A DNA stretch of 64,000 nucleotides from Gelatoporia subvermispora B (taxonomy: Eukaryota; Basidiomycota; Agaricomycetes; Polyporales; Gelatoporiaceae): positions 1,745,698 to 1,809,697 of the forward strand of contig KB445796.1 in the NCBI GenBank assembly GCA_000320605.2, given 5' to 3'. The notes beneath the pieces are model-generated. The model saw only the letters and a list, made by a program, of their open reading frames with translations. It had not been told where the DNA came from and ran no database searches. Both the position numbers and the translations under genes were made by a program. Below are positions 22,312 through 34,535 of the stretch, one piece after another (the first letter of the stretch is position 1; each line of letters opens with the position of its first letter).

Positions 22312-24825
22312 GTTGGGATGCAGTAATGCTGGATATAGGATCAGTCGGAGGATGATGCAGAGGGGTCTTTATATCGTCCACGCTGCGCCCTATAACACAG
22401 TGCCGGAAGAACACGTTTCCTCAGCAGACAGGAGCATGGATGCCTTTTGTTCTTTGCATGATAGGGCGATGCTACTCTCGCTCTCAGAATGGGCTACCCT
22501 TAGCCCGGTATTTACGTGAAGTGGATGCCGTTTCTCGTTGCAATTCGGACAGCGTTCCTTCACGGTGTCAATATATCTCCACCTGCCCGGATGGAGAAGG
22601 ATGGTCGGTGGGTGTCAGATGATCGGTGGATGTACTGACAATGTATGCAACACGCTGCTCCTGTGCATTGCAGACGATAGTGCATCAGAGCATGGTAATA
22701 GCATAATACCGAGTTAATGGACAAAGAGGCGTTGGTCAGGATCTATATAATGTTCAGTAGATTCCGCAGCGGTACGTTACATGCAAGCCAATGCCGGATC
22801 CAACCCTCCCGTATGTCACGGCCCTTTCCTATGCCGTAAGTCATTATACCCGGTCGAATGAGAAACTGAACCTCACCACAACAACGGGCGTGAGTAATGA
22901 TACAACCACATCAGCACTACCTCCTGCTTGGCTTCGAAGAACGTTGCAGACGACATCGGATGACGGTCGGAAAAATACGTCTGGAGAAAGTAGCGAGAAG
23001 CTAAGGTTTGGTTGGAGGATCCCGCAAGCCGGTTCGTTCGCCCCAAATTTCCGCCGCCGCTTCGCTGGCAGATATGCCGTGCTATTCGCTTCGTATCTCT
23101 AGACCTAAGGCAAGTGGGCTAAGGTCTTCGAATATCATAGCAACAGGGAGCTAGTCTGAGATGTGAGAAGGAGTGAAAATATGCAAAAGTCACGGAGACA
23201 TGGTGGAACGGCTCGGGATGATACCGGATGCCTAGTGATGACGAGTGGCTGCCGTACAGGGTACACAAGTAACGGAGGACGAAGTATGCCAGGGAGGCGC
23301 GTCCATATGTTATATTCGGGATACCAGTGTACCGAAGCTGGTTGCAAGAATTCCTCGAAACTAACGGATGGTGAAATTCTGGATAGACGTGGCCAAGTTT
23401 AGGACGTGAGAAGGAAGCGATTTAAGTGTGTGGCGCTCTAGGAGACGGCCGGCGCAGCACGGGCTAGCACGGGGCGCCTCACGAAGAAGCGACGGACGCT
23501 CTTCCCAAAGTAGTATCTCTCCTTCCTGAATCCTCTCGGCCTTAGCCACTGCTGGCGCGCAGCAGCAAGCGGCAGCCTGCGTGTATAGTTTGCACTTTAG
23601 ATAGGGGAGTTTTTCCGATCACGCCACCCCCCTTCCACAAGCTCCATGCCTTCCATTAACCCGATGTCGCCCAGCCAAAATAGCGGTGAGCAAGCCATCC
23701 GTATAACCTGCGCTCAAGGTACCATTTTAACCCTCCATAACGTCCGCAGACATACTTTTTGGATGTGAGTGGCGACTTCTGCCACGTTGTAATGTGAAAG
23801 ACGACAACGCAGATTTTACATGTTAATGCGGGCTTACCGCGCCGTACGAGCATCCGACCATGGGATGGACGGTCTCGGTTTGCCTGGGCGCACTAGAGTC
23901 CAAATTGTCTTCGTCAAGACCTTTTGCCGCTGGCTCCAAAAACTTTCTCCCCCTTAGTATGCTCAGTACTGATATTCTCAAGATCCACAGCTAGGTACTC
24001 CCTAACATTAGCTATGTTTGTCCGATCAGTGCGCTAGTGGGCCCCGTGGCACGGGCTAATCATCCACCTTCGGGCACAGTGGCAGGTCAGGGTAAATTCC
24101 TCAGTCTGTAGAACCAACAGCATAAGCCGATCTTCTCTAATGGGCTTTGTGGCGCCTGCCGTGGGGTAGGCCGCACTTGCTGTATAATTTCGCCTGCGCA
24201 TTACCGGAAAATGCATCTCCCCCTCCTATCGCTAATGTTGTCAAAGCTGTTTTTAGTCTGTCTTTGGACTACACGGTAGAGCAACCTTGAACTTAAAGAA
24301 CATCGGGTACATTGACCAAATTATTTGTTGGAACACTCTGTGCGGCGCCGCCAGTGCCAGACGACCTTGCACCACATGTGCACCACTCCATAACTTTATC
24401 ACGACCGAGCGTTGGAACTCGCTATCGGATGTTAAAGAGAAGTGGTTCTACTACGTTGACATCTATCGAGTCATGCATCTTGTGCGCTGCATACACTGCA
24501 GGGGTTTTGCAGACTTAGTATTGCCCACAGCAGGAATTCGTTCTCTTAGCTGTGACCAAGGTCCTCATGGCCATCGTGCTTATTGACGAACACGCACCAT
24601 AGAAAAGCTAGGCCAGTGTGGTAATCCATATCATTCAATGCAGTCTGCACTCGACGAACGATTGCATCCCACCATGTACCGAGAGTACAAAATGAGCGAC
24701 TATGAAGGCATCAAGTATACGGATGCAGCCTCCCGGCTGAGCTCAAAGAAGCTTGGAATAAATTAGTGATAGAAATATCAGTAATACGGAGAAATAGATC
24801 AACAAATGTCGGACGCTCGCAGGCT
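22312..24825. other. Longest gene-free stretch, no gene assigned
   Basis: About 2.5 kb between the start of velvet gene 2 and the 3' end of the glutaminase gene. Open frames are all short (up to 103 codons) and none has a recognisable motif. A small GC-rich patch occurs near 23,440-23,510. The first several hundred bases should include the velvet 2 promoter. Decayed genes are possible but unproven. Confidence 0.5.
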
Positions 24826-27800
24826 TCAGTCCATGTAAATCGGGGGCGGTTCATCTATTGCCCGTTGGATCCCTTGCACCACTCTTCGCAGAGTATCTAC
24901 CTCTGCACGAAGGACCTGCGTGTCGGCAGACCTGTCTCCTTCCAAGCACGAAGAACCAGTGCTGCCTGGTGGGACAGAGCTTGTTGGTGGGAAACTGTCC
25001 ATTACAGAGGATCTCAAGTCGTCCGACGTTGTATTGGCTGTGTATAACGGCTCCTTCCTATCTGCAGGACACTCTCCTCGTCGAAGGGGCGAAAGGGCGG
25101 TTTGATACATTTGTGGCTGTTCGATAAGTTGCGGGCTGGATGTGGATTCTTGCACATGTGTGAAGCTATAGGGCGTTGGAACAAGAGCTGCGCCTTCGTG
25201 AGGGTGGTTCCTTGTCCCTTCGAAGAGGATGTCTGGACTATATTGAGCTCTGGCCAGTCGACGCGACCGGCGCTTCCACAGAACGATTGCAGCTATCACA
25301 AGCCCAACAACGGCGAGCCCACCGACAGTTCCTCCGGCTATGGCTCCAGTCTCGGACATCTTCTCTGGAATCGGGTTCAGCGGCGAAACGCCTGTCGAAC
25401 CTGTCGGACCTGGAGCGCCTGGAGCACCATTCGGGATGATGATTGTAGTCTTGGGAACACTGTCGATGGCGCCACAGGTTAATGATAACGACCGAAGTAT
25501 CGTACTATGAACAACGTCTTACCTCAATGCCAGCAGTGCAAACATTGCACCCTGGCCTGGGCTAAGAGCCGCATTTCAGTCTTTACTTCACGGACCTAGT
25601 GACGAAATGTGTTCACCTGGCTATACCTGCAAGTGCAGTGCCTTGGGAAACATCGTAACTCGTGGGGAAAATGCCGGGTGTTCCGTTGAATGATGCTCGA
25701 TTCCAAACCATCGAAATCAGCTGATCCCTCACATTCGAGTTTGAGGCGGTCGCGGCAGCGAACATTGTCCATGCTAAGGGCATCGAGTTATAGGATACCT
25801 GATTCGAGGATGAACATCATCACAACCATACCTGAGTTGCCCATACTAAGGTGATCGCTGTCAATGCCCACCCCATACGTCGATGCTGAGTTCGAAAAGG
25901 ATAAGGGTATGCATACATAAATTTGGAGTCTGATATGCTGTCTGTACTCACCGCTCAAGGAGGTCTGATAGAAGGAGGTCTGCTTGTCGTAAATCTGCAT
26001 AGATTGCCTCAGTGATTATCCATGAGATTAGGGAGAGTACGCTCACAGAAGGGTCGACAAGATCAAGTCCGAGGAGCTTATCAGCATATAGGTTGTAGAG
26101 AAGGGTCCAGGAATCCTCTTCGCCATATCGGAGAAGTATGTGCTGCTGATCGGATGACAGCGCCATAGAAGACCATTGTCCAATTAGGGAGTGAGCTTGT
26201 TGCTATTAAGACCATGAGTTCCACTCGCACGGATATAATTATCATGCACACACGTTATACAGCTCTGCATCCTCTTGCTGTCCCGCAGCCTTGCTCATTT
26301 CCGCCATTGCTCCGATCCCGATAATTCCTTTTAGCGCCAAGTTTGTGTTGTTCCCAGCGCCTACGAAGTCGGCCGATTCCCTGGCCGACTAGGTCAGAAC
26401 CACTCGGTGGTCATTCATGCAATCAAGATTTGCTGGACCTACTGATCTGAACTGGGGAATAGGGTATTGTTGACAAGGTAATCGGCCCATCGCTTGAGTA
26501 GGGTATACTGCTCAGAGTTTGTCAGCAGCATCCTATAACACAAAAAGTCAAAAGTAAGGGGTACGCACATATTGATGTACAAGGGATCCATCCCCGGTGG
26601 TCCTGGCGTGTGCGAGAGTCATTATCAACATGTTTCCGGATTCTGTGAAATATTGGTCAGGGAACTCCGCGCACGCTTTGCATCTCAGCACGCAACCAGA
26701 ACTTACGTTCTATCCCGAACTGGCTTGGCAAAGTATTATCCTGCGAGGTGACTGGGTATTGATCGCCTATGAATGCTCGTTAGACGGGTACTATGACGGC
26801 GAGGATATAAATGAGTACCGAGCTCAGAGGCAGCGTATGATGCTGACAATACGGTCGAGGACTCTTGATACTGCAAAAGCGGAGCAAGTAGCGGCCTTCC
26901 GAATGATGCGTTTAGGTATAGAAACATCGGAAATGCTTGATACAAAATTTCGACTGGATTGACACGTCTTTTCGCGAGTAGTAAGCTGACAGGGTCTATT
27001 GTACTCTTCAGCTACACTCACCTGCCGTTGCCAAGATCCTTCATGAAAATCAACGTGTTCGAAATGTTCAACTGGCCATCTGATTGTGTCGGCGTCGTAA
27101 TATCAAGCCCTGCCATCACTTGTCGGACAGCAAGCGAGACAAGATCAGCGTAGTTATGCGATACATTGGACGCGTCCTGGGTGATCTTTTGGTCAAGAGA
27201 TTGCGCTCGTTGAATTGCAGCCTCGTAATCCGACACAAACGATGTTATCTAGATTGGAAACTTCCGTCGACCAACATCAGTGACAATTTGTCAAAGAAAA
27301 CGTACATAAACGCCCGGATCCGAGGAATTCGATATGAACAGTGAGCTGCAGTTTTGGGTTTGTCCAGCTAATGTGGTGTATTCGACAGCTGGGTCTCGCA
27401 CATATCCAATGTTCCAGACAACCGGCTGCGGCGTTGAAGATATTGAACCGAAATCTGCAGCGAAGGCAAATACCGGTGCTCTGGGCGGCAATGAGCATTG
27501 CAGAGTTACCGAATAATGGAGATAACTGACTCATCGAAAATAGCACGGAAAGTGTTGTTGATCGTATTGGCCAGCTCCCCAGAGCTCACGAATTGAGCAC
27601 GTGTGTCATTGTCAGAGCTTCCGGATTGCCATGTTACTTGAGAGCTACCGAACGCCTCCGGTGCAGTCGATATCGCATGCCACACTGAGCCATAATCGGC
27701 CCGATTGGATGTATCTACTTCCTCCAAGGGAGACGGTGATGCCAGCTGGATCTTGTGCGCCTTGATATCGCCAATGGTTTGAGTGTCCCAATCGATGAGG

Positions 27801-28492
27801 GCTGAGCCGTCCTTGTAAAGCCATTCTATTCAATGTTCAATCCATCTTAACTCGGCTTATGTACAGGACGTTGCAAGAGACTTACCCCCATCGATGTCGA
27901 AATACGCCTGGAAATTGTGCTTGTTCCCATCAAGTGATTGAGCTTCTAGTGTTATATAGGTGAATGACATCGATTCTTTCAACCAATCGGAAGGCTATAG
28001 ACCAGTGTAACAACATAGAAACTCGGGAAAAGCATCATACCACTCACCTCAATCGGACTTATATACGTGACAATGAGATTCATAGGGCCGGCTTGTATTT
28101 GACATATTGTTCGCGTTGGTGTGAGCTGGATGCTAGTCAAGTTCACCAGGTTGATTCCTTTAGCGTCGGGCTGGTCAATCCAGTCGCCTAGCCACTGATA
28201 CGTGATGTCGTCCACTCTCGCCAACCCGATAGGTCCAACAAGGGAACCCTGGATTATTGTAAGCACAACCATAGTAGCAGCTCTGTGGGACACTTGCATT
28301 CCAGAATTCAGTAACTTCTCTGAGCGGCGCGTCGCCTGAATGTGTCGGGATCCACAAGCTGAAGTACGGAGAACGCACAGCGAGTGGTACAGCTACAGGC
28401 CAGACTGTTTGGCCTGTGAGGGTGGTGATACTCTGTGATCGAGCCAATGATGCAGCAACCCATAGTAAAGCAATGAGACGCTGCCCCGACAT
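24826..28492 (-). CDS. Glutaminase A-like secreted protein with C-terminal membrane anchor
   Basis: Fungal GtaA-type glutaminases hydrolyse glutamine to glutamate outside the cell. ATG at 28492 opens a signal peptide, MSGQRLIALLWVAASLARSQ. Then VAVPLAVRSPYFSLWIP and, across a probable GC-AG intron (28249-28297), RVDDITYQWLGDWIDQP. Further exons, all in phase: DWLKESMSFTYITLEAQS, NFQAYFDIDGEWLYKDGSAL, YGSVWHAIST, DEAPVFAFAADFGSI, NIGYVRDPAVEYTTLAGQ, SHNYADLVSLAVRQVMAGL, LIFMKDLGNG, ADDFVGAGNNTNLALKGIIG, DSWTLLYNLYADKLLGLDLV, YGVGIDSDHLSMGNS, YNSMPLAWTMFAAATAS. The block order matches the family. After the catalytic part come a short collagen-like GAPGAPGPTGSTG, a transmembrane helix GLAVVGLVIAAIVLWKRRSR and a cytoplasmic tail of about 145 residues ending in YMD at 24829. 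The anchor is unusual for this family, whose members are mostly secreted. At least ten short introns. Confidence 0.88.
28249..28297 (-). other. Probable GC-AG intron in the glutaminase gene
   Basis: On the minus strand TTCTGGAAT is followed by GCAAGT and, 49 nt later, by AATCCAG and GGTTCCCTTGTT. Only this joint keeps the reading phase (FWN to GSLVGPIGLARVDD); GT sites nearby do not. GCAAGT is the preferred context for GC donors. Confidence 0.7.
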
Positions 28493-29087
28493 GAGCGAAC
28501 GACGTTTTCGCAGTTGTTGCATGGGTAGGGTGGTGAAGTATGCGGACTTCGTGAGCCAGACTCTGCAAGATTGCATTCCACTACTAGGCGCCACCAAGTC
28601 CTTCGAGATCTAAACGTGTTAGCGTCGCTAAGGCACGTCAAGCTGTTCATGACATTTGACATCATGAGCAGTTGAGTTGTCAGATGGTTCACACCGCACT
28701 TGTCACTGAGGGCTTCCACGAGTCGTCAAGGTTACGTTTCATTGTGAAGTGATCTTCCACTGTATCTGGGAGTGAACAAAGTCAGTTGCGTGGCAGCAGG
28801 GCAAGGCTATGTGGTCCCATGGGTATGACATTCAGGCGCTACACTTGGCGCTAGTACAGTGGCGGGGCAGCAGCTCTCGCGAACTCATGAGCAACACCTG
28901 ATCAGGAAAAGGCCAATCCTCGATCTCCATCTTTACATCTCCATCGTTTTCAATAGTGGCATCCCAATGTCCTTACTTGGTAATCTACTCCGACATGTTC
29001 CGACAATGATCCCTCGCTCACAATTAGCACTGACTCATCATCCTTTCTCAACGGGCCCTAGAGTCGCTCGCATGATTATTCCCTTCA
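28493..29087. promoter_or_regulatory. Glutaminase promoter / RDH54 3' flank
   Basis: About 595 bases between the glutaminase start and the RDH54 stop, both genes on the minus strand. No gene is visible. It should hold the glutaminase promoter; no distinct regulatory site was recognised. Confidence 0.4.
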
Positions 29088-32000
29088 TCAACTGTGGTTG
29101 CCCTCCTCGACCATTTGCGTCCTGGAACTGCGTTCGAAAAGGAAAGAGACAGTGCCGCCAGGTACTTGATCTGCAGCGTTAGCATTTGATAGTACATTTT
29201 CAAGGTCGACAGCCTGGAGTAGCGCGTCGACGCGCGATTGGCCGCCGAGAGCATCCGGCTCCTTCTCATTGACGGGAGATACGATGCGAGCAAGGAGTTC
29301 GTCTTGTATTTTTGTACGCGCGTCCGGTCGCAGGCAGTTGATGTGTGTCCATTGCCCTAGGGCAGCCAGTTGCTCTTTCTTTCGCTTTCGATACTGCCAT
29401 GCATATTTTAGTCAGTACAGCCATGAGATGACAAAGCTACGGGATCATTGTACCGCTCGGTCTGCTTTGCTTGTATGGTCTGCTTTCAAGTGAGATGCTA
29501 CAACAAAATGCTGTGGAGGGTCCTCATCGCTGTTGTCATCGTCGTCCTCATCGGACATCGTATCTTGTGCGTCCTGCATGCCCATGGACGCTACGTGATC
29601 AGAAGCTTCACACTGGCACTCCAGAAGGTCATGGGTATGGCATGGGGTATGAGGATATACGGTGAAGATGTCGCGCAGCTACGTGGAGGAAGTCAGAGGC
29701 TAAGATAGGTGGATTTTGGAAAACCTACATCCTTATGCGTGAAAGAGTCCGACTTCGAATCAGACGCTCCCTGCTATAGCGGATCAGCGCTTCACCGCGA
29801 TAAGTATTATATGGGCGCTGACCGTTCCCATGAGCGCTGGACTGGGGGTCAATCCGAAGATCATGGTCAATAAGGCAGCATGACTTACAATCGCTCAGCC
29901 CTATCTTCGTAACCTGACGCTGGTAGATCTTCTCTGATAGCGAAGGCGTTTAGCAGTGTAATTTTGCCCATCAGCGAGATACGAACCATCGATTGTACCC
30001 GTTGTCAGGAAACGGTAAATGAAAACCGGCCGTTTTTGCCCATCACTTTGAAGCGAATAAACAAGCAACTCTGCACTAGAATTGCAGTATAAACACACCG
30101 ATGGATGCGAGCCATTGATTGTAGGTCGTGGCTAGCGGTATGTCAGGATGAGATCAGTTGTAGGCAGTATGCGGCAAACCTAGGATTCCAATCCGAGTCG
30201 ACGAGGCATAATCTCGAGGCGCCGACAAGATTGAGCCCTACGCCACCTGCTTTGGAACTTAACAGAAATAGGACTCCATCTACTCTCAGTCGAGCATATC
30301 TGAACGACGTAAAAACGACGTACAACGTTGGGCTTGCGATGACTTATTGAAGTCGTTCACGAGTCCTTGCCTCTTCTGTGCCGGCGTTTGTCTTTTGACC
30401 CCGTAAGCACAAAGCAACATATGACGATATCGAGACGAAGGCTGACCCATCCAAACGATTATATGTATACCCTGCCCGTTTGCAATACGCTTCGACGATG
30501 TTGAGTGTGGAAGTGTAATGCGAGACAATAATACATTTCTCTTCCGTTGTCTGAAGCATAACTTGAGTTCGGAGAACCCCATCTCGAGTAATGTCCAAAT
30601 ATGAAGGTCACCTTCCGTAAAGCCTTCAGTAATTTTGCCAATGCTGTAAGCTTGCCTGGACGCAGGCGTGAATACATATCGAGTCTTGTCTTGGTAGTGC
30701 GACCTGTGTGGCTTACCGCTCAAGCTGACGTCTTCCACTCTGGCGTTCACAGGAAGCAAATCGAGAGCCTCCTGGATTGCATGGCGCCTGGTGACATCTC
30801 CAGCAGCGTCAGCTTTATTCTTCGCATGGTCAGCTGTCGCTTTGAGTAGAATGGGGCTATTGCTGATTTTGGTCATCATGTTGATTAGCGCTAACGATTC
30901 CGCAGTAGATCCGCGAATAAGGTTATCGAGCTTGTCAGCGGCGAGCATTGTCTGGAAGATAGATAGTTGAAGTTTCGTCGGGGTTATGAACACGACGTAT
31001 TCGTCTGAAGCAGAGTGTATCAACGGGTCTGTAAAACCTTCGTTGGGAATAGCGCTTACGTTTGGGAGGTAAATACTTCTTCAGTGTACTCGCGTCTCGT
31101 CTAAGGACAAATGAACGTGCAACTGACATAAGCTGCCAAGCAGTAAAGCATCGCTTCATGTTAGTCACCGATACGTTCTACGTGGCATAGAGCTTACCTG
31201 CGCAGAACGTGCTTCTCCTATCTCCTTTTCTTCGGAGGAACAGCCTGGAGCACGACTCTTCAGGATCGGCGTTTCGTACAGACGCCTGAAGTTGGGATAG
31301 CTATCTGCGATCCAACCCCAGTCAGATCAAGAGTATGCAAACAAAGAGAGCAGTACCTAGAAGGCCAGGGTTGCAGAAGTCCGCCTATTGTCGATATAAG
31401 AGGACTGTACGTCATGTGGCAAGCTCGTCCAGCTCACCATCGCATGAAATTCGCTCAAATCATTCTGGATAGGCGTTCCAGAAAGAATAATCCTTCTCTT
31501 ACTATCCAGCGCTTTAAACATAGCAGAAGTCTTGTTGTTTGCTGATTTGAGTCGGTGACCTAGGATCCCGGTGAGTCCTAGAGATTTGCCAAGCGAGCCA
31601 AAAGTTCATTTGGCACCTTCGTCGCATATGATCAGATCAATCGGCGGTCTATTATGTGTAAGTCTTAGTGAAATGAAGGCCGAGAGATTGCTCACTGGCA
31701 GTACGCAAGGTCATCTCTGGCGATATGCCCGCTGTCAGCTCTTTAACCTAGTACGGGAGGCAATATCGTACATCACCGTGCGCAGACGCTCGTAACCAAT
31801 TACCAGAACCTGGTGTGTCCTCCTGAGTAGAGCCTGATATGAACATGGCCCAAGAAAAAGATGCTGGAGACGTACGAGTTATTGAATTGCTTGATGGTCT
31901 TTTTGTCCTTGTCACCAGTGAAAACACCGACTCGATCCTTGCCTAGCCTGCCGCAGTGACGAAGACATTGAGACTGGCGACTTCCCATTTGCATACTCTC

Positions 32001-34019
32001 TTACTCTCTTACCATTTGTGGAACTCATTTTTCCAATTCTGGGTGTATATATGCCTTAGTGTATGATGGTAAACCTGTCCGAGCTCTCCACATACGGTGA
32101 TTAGAGTTACAGGGCACACAATCAAGACCTTGCTGACGGTGGGTCCTGCGCCCGAGCATGGATTTTGTTCTATGAGAAAGGTATGAACTATTATGTTCTG
32201 ACAAGCACAGCTGGCCCGCGTACTCAACAAGGTCCAAATCAAAGTGATAGTCTTCGGAGGTTGGTTTCGTGAGGTCTGGTTGACATACGGAGGAAGAAGC
32301 ATAGAAGGCTTTACCTGCAAAGTCTTGCCCATCCCCCTAAACGGTCATTGGCTATCAATACGTACCCTCGAATTTTACAACTTACATCTCATCTGCCAGG
32401 ATACACCCTTGGCCATCATGCTCGCCCATTCCCATGACACACTCGTACATGAACTTCACGCCTACACTGATCATCAGATGCTGACATGATTGGGGCATCG
32501 ACACGTACCCTCTACTTGATGAGGTCGCAATCTGCGACCAAGGACTGGGTCGACAACAACAGGTACAGACGGGCCACTCCTAGTTCGAATGATCAGTGTG
32601 TGCTTGTGTGTCCCACAAAGGGCCCTCGTACTTGCGCCAGATCTTTGTCATCTGCTTATCAGTTGGCGCTTTCATGACGATTGCACCTTCTGCCGATGGA
32701 TCATGTCTTTCAGTGCGGGGTGAGCATCGTTTAAGCAATTACACTGCAGGCGTAAACGCACAACGGTCCCTTAGATTTCAGCTTCGGCGGAGGCTGGCCA
32801 TAAAAGGAGGAAGGTGGGATGAACTTCTTGATCGCAGAGGGTGAGTTTACGGAGACCGGCGAGCCATTCTCGTGATGTGTTTGTGGTAGCACACGGGATG
32901 CGACTTGAAGGCTCGGCGGAGGCTCTATGTCTGCATCAAAGTCAGGTTCTGTAGATGTGCCCTGTATCACCGGTATCTCGTCCTCTGAGATCTCGCAGTT
33001 GAGCTCTACATCTTTGCCGCTCAAGAAAGTCCTATATCCGGCATACAGAGGTATACGGTCCCATTTCTTTTTCCCTAGTCTACGAATCGCATACAGTCAG
33101 CAGTGGAAGGCTCACGTGATGAAGAAAGCAGCGTACACAATGCCTCTATCATCAATGAACAACAGCATATTATCTCGAACAGCGATATAGCCGTCGCCAT
33201 CCCAGGTCTTATGCTTCTTCTGCTGCGGTTTCCGCCTCAGATAGAACTCAGTCCGACCGATAACCATCTCGTAGGAAGGCAGACACACCAGTTGACTGTC
33301 CAAAACGATGCGCCACCTGCGGCCTCTACAGTCGCGCTCTTTTTCGACGATGTGAGATTGACCGCTTCCAATTGTATGCCTGTATGCTTGGGGTTCGGTG
33401 CAGGCGGCGGAGCGATGAATGAGGGAGTGTTCACTACCACTGGCCTCAATGGTTTGAACTGCTTTGCTGACGCGCTTGTGCTACCCAGCGAAGTGGAGGC
33501 GTTCGATGACACTCCGCGTCCAAAGCACTTGCCGGATAGGAAGTCTTCTCGCTTCACGGCGTATTCAACCTCCAGTTCCTTGCTTCCCACGGAGAAATTG
33601 ACGCCTTCACTGATACGATGTGTACCATCTATACCGTGTGCCTTCCCACTGCTAAACCTGAAACAAAGACTCAGCATACAGACAGCATGCATAAGTAATC
33701 AATACTATACTCTTTGCCATCTGTATCATACAGCTTGCACACGGTGCCGCAGACGACCAATACCGCGTCACCCTCCCAATGCTTGTTCTTCTTGTATTGT
33801 GGATTTCTCCTGTATAGCTTTGAGACATTCGTATTGATTACGGCAGGACATAGATTTGTACCATTGGACCATCCAGTACTGCTCATGTCCACGTTGGTAC
33901 GCTGCTTTTGCGGCGGTTTCGGAACCGAGCGCTTGTCGTTTGTTTGTTGCATCGTCTAGGTCACTGGCGTCGGATTTTCGTTTCAGTGAAGTGATGTGGG
34001 GCTTCTGGAATGCAGGCAT
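29088..34019 (-). CDS. RDH54: Rad54-family Snf2 DNA translocase Rdh54/Tid1
   Basis: A nuclear ATP-driven double-stranded DNA translocase that helps Rad51/Dmc1 in homologous recombination. ATG at 34019 ([20 protein letters not shown]). The N-terminal part has two copies of the Rdh54 hallmark: [20 protein letters not shown] and [20 protein letters not shown], each split by an intron after the Trp codon. Then [36 protein letters not shown] and the Walker A ILADEMGMGKTLQ, cut by a 49-nt intron (32337-32385). Later motifs: [33 protein letters not shown] (intron 31560-31616 inside DEGH), [108 protein letters not shown]. The C-terminal tail has [20 protein letters not shown] and [17 protein letters not shown]. 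More than ten short introns. Downstream, same strand, is the glutaminase gene. Confidence 0.92.
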
Positions 34020-34535
34020 TGAATTGACGTCTAGAAGACTGAAAGGACGCGAGGTGGCTGTCTACGACGACACTGAGCAACTGGTAAGCGCGCGCGACGC
34101 GATCTGACGCGTCTCATTGAAGCACGTGGTCGTGGTGCGTGCCACTCCAGCGCTATCAAGGTGTCTCACACTACTGCGGCAACTGTGGTCAGCCCAAGGT
34201 TAGCCAGTTTCAAGCTCACTGAGCCTCAAGACCTCAAGATTTCAAGGCCTCATCGTTTCAACGTCATTTCGACCCTCCTCACTTCTTCCGACGACCTACA
34301 TTCGATAACATCCTTCCGTTTTTGGGTATCCGTAGATAGAACAGAAATAAACTATGATACATGTGTATATAATATCAAGCAGCTCCTTATTTTACCCATT
34401 TCGTCACCGTGGCAGATGAATGAGGGTTAATCCTGACGACCTGAAAATGACTAAAACAACCAGCGTCCAACGTCACAGGATAGGATACTGCGTAACTCCT
34501 CTTTCCGCAGTTCATCAGTTAGCAGGCTGCTATGA
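34020..34535. promoter_or_regulatory. RDH54 promoter / amidohydrolase 3' flank
   Basis: About 515 bases without a gene, between the RDH54 start and the amidohydrolase stop on the same strand. The stretch 34,210-34,260 has several imperfect CTCAAGACCTCAAG-like words. No other feature recognised. Confidence 0.4.

Noticed and set aside
33103..33837. 244-codon plus-strand frame
   Set aside because: Antisense to the N-terminal exons of RDH54, whose frames carry the family motifs.
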